From Leptasterias polaris (taxonomy: Eukaryota; Echinodermata; Asteroidea; Forcipulatida; Asteriidae): 64,000 nucleotides of DNA. Positions 40,700-49,214 of this stretch are shown piece after piece. A model generated the notes under the pieces. It was not told the DNA's origin. It saw nothing but the letters and a program-made list of their open reading frames with translations, and searched no databases. Each line of letters begins with the position of its first letter. The first letter of the stretch is position 1. A program made the translations under genes and the position numbers. The DNA lies in assembly GCA_037783415.1 (NCBI GenBank), contig JAZGTN010000011.1, positions 1,054,001-1,118,000 on the forward strand, written 5' to 3'.

Positions 40700-42530
40700 C
40701 CCTCTTTGAGAACCACAGTATTTTATCTATAATGAAAGTTTAAAAAAGATAACTGTAAAATAGGACTTACTGTTGCTTAAAAAAAAATAATAGCAGGTTT
40801 GGAACAAACCCGCTTGTCCCCCAAGAAACTTTGATGTTCTATTACTTTGAATTCTTGTGGATGCAAAAAAGATATTGTCATTGAAATCTGAAATAGGGGG
40901 AATAATCTAAGGCCAGTAAATAATAACCAGAAAAAGAAAAAAACCAGTGTTGGATATTGCTCTTAAATTATCTTGTCCAGAATTTCTGCCATGTCCGAAT
41001 TGGCGGCTACGGCTGGAGCTTAATCATGGGTCATGTATTGAGGTATAGAATGTCCTTAGCAACACCCTTAGCAACAGTCATAGCTGTAGCTGGCAATTCA
41101 GAAACAGCCTTGGTAAGATCATGGCGAATCATGACGATGTAACCTGTGACCTCACATGTTTACAAAAGAGTCGCAGAGACCGACTTCCTGCAGGCAAGAT
41201 TTGTAAACAGCCCAAGGAAAGAAAGATCGTACACTCATGGAGATTGCACTGTCTGTGATTTATGTAACTCTTTAATTTATATCGAAATTATGGCACAAAA
41301 TGTAAAATTTCCAATATGACTAAGGGTGGGGTATCTTGCCTGCTTGGAATTGCCCTGAAATGTATAAAGTCACTCTGTAAACAAAAGCTTGCATTGTCTA
41401 TAGCTGTTATAGTTTTCGGGTTAGATCTGAAACCACAAAATAGTACATGACGCATGAAACTCTTGGATAAAAATGTGTAGTAATTCAGATACTGGTTATG
41501 GCTCTCAATGTGTGGAGTTTACCTTTGCTTGGATACTCTTTTGAAAGTTTTGTATAATTGTATACATTATTTATAGAAAGTGTAACATTACAATACTTTA
41601 AACAAACCACTGTGTAAATATTATCTTGGGAATGTTACATATACAGTGTATTTTATATACAGTGAAAGATGTTTTCTGCCACATATCATCTGTCAAAACG
41701 AAGTCTTTGTATTTTTAGTACATGTCAATTGCACAAAGAATTTTTTTTCAATTGAGCAATTGTGAATGATACATAACAATTGATTTAGTTCTACATTTGG
41801 TCTTTATACAGAAAGAAAGGCTGAAACTGAACTCAAATAAACTCCATAACAGAAAACAAGATTGCATTTTTAATAAATATTTATTTATTTTCACATACAT
41901 GTGTGTATAGAAGTTGAAGGAGGAGAGCCAAAAGAAAACTTAAAATGACAGGAAAATATATTTTTTACAAAGATCTAAATTAGTAATTGATACAAAATGT
42001 AATTTTGAGATGTTAATCCAAGTCTGTTGGTGAGCTCGCTTGCAAACAAAATCAAACCAGGAAAACTGCTTTGTAATAATCTCTTCCAAGACAAATTCTT
42101 GGTTCTGAGAAGAACCAACGGTGAGACGTGCCGTGACATTTGAAACCTTTAGCTCCGTTTATCTTCAAAATGAAATTCATAGGTGTAATTTTTGTTTTAC
42201 TGAAGTTACAATTTTTTATCAGTATATCTACAATGTATTTGGGTTTGTGGTAACACACAAAGGTGTGACACTGTTCTTTACTTCCAACATTTTTACCCCG
42301 ATACCTTTTTTATTCAGAGGCCACGCAGATTTTTCAAACATACTTCCTGCCATCGCTGAGGAAAAACCATCTGTTTGTATGCGCCGTGCACATTATTGTA
42401 AACTTACAATCAGCTAACAAATTACAGCAGGACCCAATACCATGAAACTGTTTACCAAGGAATTCCACTCGTACTACCCTGTGCAGGCTAGAGATTCATG
42501 CCCCTTACAGGGTGCCATAAGCATGAAATT
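40700..42530. other. GALNT7 3' flank, no gene seen
   Basis: AT-rich sequence with a candidate AATAAA at 41836. Short frames only. It separates GALNT7 from the convergent unrecognised gene. Confidence 0.45.
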
Positions 42531-42536
42531 CAGACC

Positions 42537-42737
42537 AGGGCCCAATTTCATGGCTCTGCGCTTGCAATCACTTACCGAGCAAGCGCCGAATTTCTGCACT
42601 AGCAGCTGTGTAAGTGTAGAATGCATAGTAATGAGGACTACGCAAGCACACAAGCAATTCCCTGCTACCCTGTGAAATACGCTTACGTAAGCGCCGATTC
42701 TTTGCTTACGGTAAACAGAGCCATGAAATTGGGCCCA
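42537..42737. mobile_element. MITE family 5
   Basis: Left GGGCCCAATTTCATGGCTCTG and right CAGAGCCATGAAATTGGGCCC are perfect inverted repeats of about 21 bp. The interior contains repeated GCTTACG/GCGC motifs. Confidence 0.65.
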
Positions 42738-43324
42738 GATGTGTTGACATTGTAAACATAATAGACCAAAACTGCACCATCACTTGCCTCCACATTAATG
42801 ATTATTCAAAAAATGATCAATTATCAAACTGAAGAATATAATTAGTACACAATTTATTATTTACAATGAAATATAAATTAATTTGTAACTAACTATTAAT
42901 TGTTTTAAAAATGTAAATGGTATGAAACTTGTCAGAGTAAAGGCGTTGAAGATTTGAACTAATGACCAATTTTGGGTGGGGTTGAATATGCAGGAGCTTC
43001 ACCTAAAGAGTCATGCACAACGGAACCCATGTCCCTTTTCAATTCAACTGTTTTACATGTACATCTGCATCCCTAATGTGTTTCATAAGACCCAAAAAGT
43101 TAAATTTATTCCTTGCTCTGTGATTTCAATTGATGGATCTATATGAATGGGATTTACAATACTTGCGGTTTCATGGGTTTCACTTAAGGCATGCCTAAAA
43201 ACTATCTCACATGCGACGCTCAACAGTTCTGCGCACATGTGCGTACTAATAGATTTTACATTGAGTACCAGTATGTAGTGATTGCATTAAGCATAAATTA
43301 GCGTCTACTTGCGCGCATGTTTCA

Positions 43325-43425
43325 TCACTTTTTATCATACTATACGTTTAAACACGGCCAAGTGATCTCATCTCGACCAATCAGAATGGATAAACTGTCT
43401 ATTTATGAATATCAATTAAGACACT
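43325..43425 (+). repeat. Dispersed repeat family 8, copy 2
   Basis: GTTTAAACACGGCCAAGTGATC and CGACCAATCAGAATGGATAA, downstream of the unrecognised minus-strand gene. Confidence 0.55.
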
Positions 43426-43594
43426 TAGGCCTGGAATTTCATCTTTAAGAAGGCAAGGCCATTTCCATTGAGGAAACCTTTAAGTCTATGGGAAACTTTT
43501 GAAGGGGCCATAGAGGCCATGGCCTCTGTGTAATTCCAGGCCTGGATTTTTGTGGTACTATGTTGATATATATTTACAGCGTTGGTCAGAATTC

Positions 43595-43717
43595 CTATAG
43601 AGCATCGATCTTCTCTACAAAGAGCTGCATGTGTTTCTCTATCTCTTTGGCCATTTCATCCTGAGATGCACGTGGGTTCTTCTGGACGTAGTCTACAATA
43701 GCCAATATGGTTTGTAC
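43595..43717 (-). CDS. Unrecognised gene, terminal exon
   Basis: The acceptor CCAG is followed by VQTILAIVDYVQKNPRASQD, EMAKEIEKHMQLFVEKIDAL and TAG at 43595-43597. The amphipathic character continues that of the previous exon. TTTATT (AATAAA on the minus strand) occurs at about 43105-43110, a possible poly(A) signal. Confidence 0.66.
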   Translation of the reverse strand, partial: VQTILAIVDYVQKNPRASQDEMAKEIEKHMQLFVEKIDAL

Positions 43718-46700
43718 CTGGTTTAAAATATAGAGACAGAAACAAACACTTCATTATTTACAAAATAACCACACCACATTTATCTTGTTCCTTTACGCTG
43801 GAATTTGACAGATTAATACTGCATTAGTTCATCAGGCATACCAATTTTAATCCGAGTATAGAGGGTAGACATTTGGGTCTCGAGTTACAAAAGTAAAGGA
43901 CAGGTATTTTGGTTCAAATCCTGCTCTAGTCAATTTGTCTTTGTTCAACCCAAAATCACTTAAAATTTACCCAGTCAGTTTCCCTTGTGGTTTATTATTT
44001 GAACAGGTATTTTGAAATACTGAAAAAATGTGTCTAACATTTACTTATACTGCTGTCATGTAAAAACCAGTAACTTTCTTGGCATTTTGACACTGGGACC
44101 TGCCTTGCACATGATTAAAATCAAATCGCTGACAAACTCCAAATCTAAACTAGCATACTCGGATGATTCAATCTCAAAGTGCTAAGATTCATCTCAAGAT
44201 GAACAAGGGTTGTCGCCATTGCCAAAGTAACATAATTATGACATCACATTTTGCTGAAACCAAGAGATGCCTCATAAGTGAACTTAGTCACAGTAGCTCG
44301 CAAGCCTGAGGAAACCTGTTACCACATATACTGCTATGTGAACCAGAAACACCGGTGTTAACCCCTACTCTCCCACGATAAGTGTTCTGGGTTCTTTAAC
44401 GTGCACTACCAATCCTGGTACACGGGACCTACAGCTTAATGTCCCCTACAGGATAAAGCAAACTATTGTAAGCTTGTAATTTTATTGTGCCCATTACTTC
44501 CCCTCAGTCTCACAAGCCATGCCCCATTGTCATTAATCAAATGCCCACCCAGACACTAGTGGTCGAGACTGGCTGTCTGGGACTTGACAAATTTATAGGT
44601 TTTCTTAATGACCTCCAGACCACCTTCACCTTGACCCTTCCCAGTGACCGATATATATAAGAGTTATTTTCCATGCTTATTCATTCTTCCTTTCCTGCTA
44701 CTTTTGAGTGGGACTACTCTTTGTAAAGCCATGATAAATAATAAACCCTGTATCTATAGCCCAAAGAGGAGCTGAATCTACACTTGAGTTTTATTAAGTA
44801 TTTGTCATCGGCCAGCTACATGTATCTATGTGACACCTTCATATTCTAGTGTTACACTATCTTGCTCAAGGACAAAAGTGCCATGACTGGGACTTGAACC
44901 CACACTCTGCTGATCAGAAACACCAGAGCTTGAGTTCAGCTCTTAAACGCTCAGCCACATTGTGCTACAAAGAAGTTAACATTGACCCATCTTAAGATGA
45001 CGCATAGGTTCTTGAAATCGATCCCTTGCTTGATGCCAAGCCATCACGATTTAACTTTACAGTTCAGAATCCAATCAAGTCGGGCAAACCAAGGTATCGA
45101 CTTGGTCGTGCAACGTAGTAAGCATATCAGCCGAGCTTAGCAAATCAATATTTTGCAAGTTTCACCCCAGTCAAAAAAAACAAAAACTATTTGGACTTGC
45201 CTTGGCTGCATCTATCTCCTCGGTGCTACTTATCCGTTGGTACATCTCATACCAGACTCTAGCTGTTGTTATCAACTTATAGAATTCTTCACCTCCTTCA
45301 GACTTGTTTATCCAAGCTAATAGTGCCATCTACAAGATATAATAATAATAATAATATGCAGTTCTTATATAGCACTTTTTACTCCCGATGGGTGTCTCAA
45401 AGCGCTCAGTATTTTTCCTACAAGGTATGTGGAGTTACGTGTTGAAGTATGAGACCTATTCCTTTACATAGCACCATGTAATGGTTTACAAGGTGCTGTG
45501 GCGCAATATGCAGCCAATCAAACCAGGAACACCGGGGCGAACCCCTTCTCTTACGATAAGTGCACTGGGTTCTTTTACGTGCATTACACAACACACGGGA
45601 CCTACGGCTTAACGTCCCATCCGAAGGATGAAGCTTGTGGTTAAGTGTCTTGCTTAAGGACACAAGTGTCACAACTGGGATTCGAACCCACACTCTGCTG
45701 ATCAGAGCTTGAGTTCGGTGCTCTTATCCGCTCGGCCACGAAACGCCACATATAGGGTGAGAATCAAGATTTGAGAGAAAACAAATCAACATTTATGTAC
45801 AACTGTGAGCACGTGTGTTATTTTTATGTTCAACCCAGGTTATTTTTAGTTTTACTTCTTTTAAAAGACACCCTTCCAATACACAGGTACCACCAATTGC
45901 CACAAAGTACCATACCATCTAGGCTAGTATTGGGTGCATCGATTTCTTCTGTTTTTACAGCTGGTATTATGTGGAATGGAATTCCAATGTCTTGTGCACT
46001 GTGGTTTTGATCTCCACAGTCCTGTGGTATTTTGTGGAAAGAGCCTGTTGGGCAGGAGAGTTTGTTTGTTTGTCACTGTAGTTGCAAATTGTTGCAATGA
46101 TCCTAACCTCCAATCTTAACCCTATATAAATAGGCTCTGGTCTCCCTCCAATTCCCGAGTTGCTGTAGCAAGCATGTGATTTTCATCTTTGACCATTTTC
46201 ATTTTATTGGAATATCTTAAAGTTTTGTAAACTTCATGTGCTTTATGGTTGTTTTGCTAATACTTATTGCTTGTATTTACTTAAATACTGATTTATTTAT
46301 TTATTTATTCATTCATTTTGTTACTTACTGACTGTTTGTATGTATTAAATGGCCAAATAAAGAATAAGAATAGAGGCTGTGGCCTCCGTGTAATTGCAGG
46401 ACTGTTCAGCACAAAGTAGTAACCTGTGCAAGCTTAAAACTGGTGCACACAAGATTTGAATTTAAACTTGCGTGATTTAAATTTGCGCTCAACATAGGCA
46501 CTAATTATGACTAAGTTTGAAGCTACTTTGATCAGAGACCTGTTAGGGTACACTGCATGCTGAGGTGAGGGTTACAATCATCGCGATTAACTTAATAAAC
46601 CTCCCGAGGACAATACAGAACACAGACAACCCTATTAAGTGCTATTAGACTACAGTGATTGGCACTTGAAATTGTTGTATTTTGTTCATACCTGCTGTAT

Positions 46701-46796
46701 CAGTTCTGGTGTTCCCAATCTCCATGATTCACTTTGTTGGTCACTCATTCTGACGACACCAAAAGAGTTTGTCTGATATTCTTGCAAGATTTGTTC
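43595..46796 (-). CDS. Unrecognised small helical protein, three 3' exons
   Basis: Three minus-strand exons (46796-46692, 45329-45201, 43717-43595) have lengths 105, 129 and 123 nt, all phase 0-0, and together encode 118 residues ending in TAG. I do not recognise the family. The predicted protein is hydrophilic and looks alpha-helical throughout, with no signal peptide, membrane segment or Cys/His cluster. It includes SESWRLGTPELIQQMALLAW, SEGGEEFYKLITTARVWYEM and QDEMAKEIEKHMQLFVEKID. The open frame continues upstream through the first exon's acceptor, so a 5' exon may exist. Alternatively the Met at codon 17 of that exon starts a 102-residue protein. No upstream exon was identified before PDCD2, and a shared divergent promoter around 48100-48680 is possible. 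Confidence 0.7.
43860..44010 (+). mobile_element. tRNA-derived SINE, family C (3' part)
   Basis: GGTTCAAATCCTGCTCTAGT followed by TTGTTCAACCCAAAATCACT and the tail block ACCCAGTCAGTTTCCCTTGT. It gives the order head, linker and tail for this family. Confidence 0.6.
44270..44965 (-). mobile_element. tRNA-derived SINE, family A, split by a solo LTR
   Basis: Body sequence (AAGTGTTCTGGGTTCTTTAA) runs to 44466 and resumes at 44857 with CTATCTTGCTCAAGGACA, then the tRNA-like head (GACTTGAACCCACACTCTGC, 44888-44965). The interruption is the LTR described separately. Confidence 0.7.
44467..44856. mobile_element. Solo LTR inserted in a SINE
   Basis: The 390-bp block starts TGTAAG and ends GTTACA, and is flanked on both sides by CTAT (44463-44466 and 44857-44860). 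It contains a TATATATAAG box and an AATAAA. The interrupted SINE reads continuously across the join when compared with the copy at 45345-45750. The 4-bp duplication and TG...CA ends suggest a Gypsy-type LTR left by recombination. No internal region is present. Confidence 0.7.
45201..45329 (-). CDS. Unrecognised gene, exon with GC donor
   Basis: CTTGTAG precedes 43 codons starting MALLAWINKSEGGEEFYKLI and ending STEEIDAAK. The only in-frame exit is AAG|GCAAGT, a GC-AG-type donor with otherwise ideal consensus, and no GT donor is available in the next bases. It joins in phase 0 to GTACAAACC at 43717. Confidence 0.68.
45345..45750 (-). mobile_element. tRNA-derived SINE, family A (full length)
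   Basis: Reverse orientation. The ATT-repeat tail and TATATAGCACTTTTTACTCC end lie at 45345-45390, the body with AAGGTATGTGGAGTTACG and GTGCACTGGGTTCTTTTACG follows, and the head ends near 45748. It lies upstream of the GC-donor exon of the unrecognised gene. Confidence 0.75.
45751..46691. other. Intron of the unrecognised gene, no feature seen
   Basis: Includes ATTTATTTATTTATTTATTC near 46285 and an AATAAAGAATAAGAA tail-like end near 46360 that may be an old retroposon. No exon was found. Confidence 0.4.
46692..46796 (-). CDS. Unrecognised gene, exon with WRLGTPE
   Basis: On the minus strand a pyrimidine-rich tract and TTCAG precede 35 open codons ending CAGCAG|GTATGA. The translation begins EQILQEYQTNSFGVVRMSDQ and continues QSESWRLGTPELIQQ. 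Both splice sites fit consensus. The internal ATG gives a plausible alternative start (MSDQQSESW). Confidence 0.62.
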
Positions 46797-47125
46797 CTGA
46801 AGGCAGAAGGACAGTGCAGCTACCATTACCAATCAATAAATTATAAATTAATAATAATAGCAGGTTCATTCAATCATGGAAGAAGGAAATACAAAAAGTC
46901 ATTAAGTTGCAATTATTTAATTTTATGCAGTGGATATTTAGCCGGCACCGACTTTCTTTTAATGTTAGTAAACATTCAAAAGCTGTAAAGACATTGAACA
47001 TGTGCAGTGACTGTTTGGGGAAAAATTATAATTTTTACCGTGACAAATGTTAGTCTGGTTCAGCATCAACATTGTCATAATGACTTTGAGTTCATGAGAT
47101 GGGATTCAGGCCAATTACAACTTTA

Positions 47126-47478
47126 GGGGCCATTCAGAAAAAGTCAATGTTACAAAATTTGAAATTGACTTGAAACACCCACCCACCCACCCCAAAGTAT
47201 AATCTTTATAGGATAATCTATTATAAACTGAAGAACAAAGATATTTTAGATCAAAGGTCTCCAACATCAGTAGTTTTCACTGGCTTTAACAATAACCTTG
47301 TAGTTTTATCAGGAATAAAATTGACGACCTTGGCCAACTGGGTACTTTGTCTTTTTCATTTTGTTGTTAATTTATGTACTTTTTTTAATAAAACAAAATT
47401 GAATTTCAATTTTCAGTTTTTTCTTTTGACCACCAACAATTTCGAACTTGTTTAACATTGACTGTTCTGAATGGCCCC
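47126..47478. mobile_element. MITE, PIF/Harbinger-like (TTA target site)
   Basis: GGGGCCATTCAGAAAAAGTC on the left and GACTGTTCTGAATGGCCCC on the right are inverted repeats, flanked by TTA at 47123-47125 and 47479-47481. A 3-bp TTA duplication with GC-rich ends is characteristic of PIF/Harbinger. Confidence 0.65.
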
Positions 47479-47846
47479 TTAGACTTTATTTCACTTTTTT
47501 TTTGTAATACTTGGGAGCCACAAATCAAAAAATGAAAGAAAAGGTAGTACTTTCCATTTACATGTACAGATCAATTTATAGTATTAAATTAAAGAAGAAT
47601 ATTCTTATTTTATTTTGGGGAATGGAAAATAAAATTCGGAGAAAACAGCGAGGCCCAATCTCGGCACGAAAAAGTTTAAAGGGGAGCGTTCTAGGTTACA
47701 CAGCAGTAGACAAATTTTCCGGTAAATTAAAATGCGATATAAATTATAATGTCGACTGCCTGTGTGTACGTGTATGTCAATAGGGCCCTACACGTTCTGC
47801 CAGTATTTTAATGCTTGCCAGCAAGACATCCAATCACTGATCAGTA

Positions 47847-48107
47847 CGGTGGCTCATACTTGCCAATTCCTAGAGAACCCATGTTTTTTTTACAGCGTTA
47901 TATCGCTGGTTTAATATTGCAATCGCCATACTTTTGTGTTATATCGCCGTACAATTTCGATATTACGCAATAAAATATGGCGATACAACGCAGTAAAATA
48001 TGGCGATATAACGCAGTAAATTACGGCGATATATCGCAATAGTACGGAGATATAACGGCATAAAAAAAACCATGGGTTCTCTAGGAATTGGCAAAAATGA
48101 GCCACCG
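47847..48107. mobile_element. MITE with 45-bp arms and TATATCGC repeats inside
   Basis: CGGTGGCTCATACTTGCCAA at 47847 and its inverted partner ending GAGCCACCG at 48107 give arms of about 45 bp. The centre repeats ATATGGCGATATAACGCAGT variants four to five times. It lies about 580 bp upstream of PDCD2. Confidence 0.68.
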
Positions 48108-48111
48108 AACC

Positions 48112-48682
48112 GTAGTAAGCCTAATTAGCTAGTCTCTGTCCTTTCTCTACAGCTCAGTAGTACTAGTAGGCAAGTAGGACTAGGAGTAGCTACTAATTAT
48201 CATGATTTACATGATTATGTTGCTGCATAAATTATTCAGATTCAGAAGAGGCAAGCCAGGAAAAACTCATCAAAATGAACAATTAATTAAATCATCTTAT
48301 CATTCTTTTATGTACTATTTATTAACGATCAAAAAACCTAAAAACACTCACGAAATTCACAGCCTAGCCACAGCAGTCAGTACGCCTATAATGTATTGTT
48401 ATCAAACAAACACACACACAACAATCCTGGCTAGAATTAGTCACTTTGCTCTATTGTCGATGAGGGCGCTCCCCAAAATATTTGTGCTTATCAAAAGAAC
48501 TTCTTAAAAAATATTTATTTTGTTAATTTTAATAGCAAATAAACAACATTTTATTTCCAATAGTAAATTTTAATACAAATTTCAATATAATTCCTTTGTT
48601 AAAATTTAAGAAAATATTAAATTATGATAGTTTTTTAGCACAAATTGAAGAATCTTTGTGGTTATGGTTCTCAGAGTTCAAG
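48112..48682 (+). promoter_or_regulatory. PDCD2 upstream region (possible divergent promoter)
   Basis: About 570 bases upstream of the PDCD2 ATG contain no coding sequence on either strand. The 100 bases before the start are AT-rich with no clear TATA box at a standard distance. Because an unrecognised gene runs leftwards from about 46.8 kb, the interval could serve both genes. Its left edge is bounded by a MITE. Confidence 0.3.
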
Positions 48683-49214
48683 ATGGCTGCGCCCATGGGA
48701 AACGTCAAAGTTACTTTGGGGTTCGTTGAAAAGGCTAGTGAAAGTTGGAGGCTTAATAGGAACTATTACCCTAGCAAAGTAGGTGGAAAGCCTGCCTGGC
48801 TATCGATGAAAGATATTCCAAATTCTGACAGTCTCAAGTGTCCAAATTGTGGTAAAGTGTGCATTTTTCTGATACAAGTTTACTGCCCAGTTGTTTCATT
48901 AGAAACGTGCTTTCATCGGACATTGTTTATTTTCGTCTGTAAAGATCCGCCTTGCCATTCCCAAGACACGGCAGCTTATGTGGTTTTGCGAAGCCAGCTC
49001 CAAAGAGCAAATGAGTTTTACGAATATGAACCACCTGACGAAGATAATCCAGTTGAAGACAGTGGGAGCGAAAGCCTCGTTGCCGGTCTGTGTGCAGTGT
49101 GCGGTTGTCATGGAGGAAAGAGATGCTCAAAATGTCATGTTAAAAGTTACTGTTGTCGAGAGCATCAGATAATCGATTGGAAAACGGGACATAAAGCAAA
49201 CTGTGCAGTGAAAG
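48683..49214 (+). CDS. PDCD2: PDCD2 exon 1 (zinc-binding N-terminal half and MYND finger)
   Basis: The exon encodes residues 1-177 and one base of the next codon, ending GCAGTGAAAG|GTATGA. It carries QVYCPV and FHRTLFIFVC typical of PDCD2, a C-x4-C pair (C86, C91), LRSQLQRANEFYEYEPPDED, and the whole MYND finger. In vertebrates this region is split into more exons, so here they are fused into one. Intron 1 (49215-52744) contains a large inverted-repeat transposon and a LINE fragment. Confidence 0.95.

Larger units (their letters stand above)
36862..41841 (+). promoter_or_regulatory. GALNT7 3' UTR region and candidate poly(A) signals
   Basis: After the GALNT7 stop there is no further coding sequence on this strand for several kilobases. 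AATAAA occurs at 37244-37249 in an AT-rich context, giving a UTR of about 390 nt. A second candidate lies at 41836-41841 near long AT-rich sequence. Which one is used cannot be decided here. The stretch also holds a SINE head (37631), a second SINE (38330-38660), a dispersed repeat with a ribozyme-like core (39480-39780) and two MITE-like elements. Confidence 0.35.

Noticed and set aside
46692..46796. This exon as the last exon of TRPT1
   Set aside because: In the TRPT1 phase it stops after 18 residues and is 10 kb away, whereas in phase 0 it is open throughout and joins two further exons.
48596..48682. N-terminal extension of PDCD2 from the upstream in-frame ATG
   Set aside because: The added residues do not resemble the family, while ATG 48683 has good context and a vertebrate-like MAA start.
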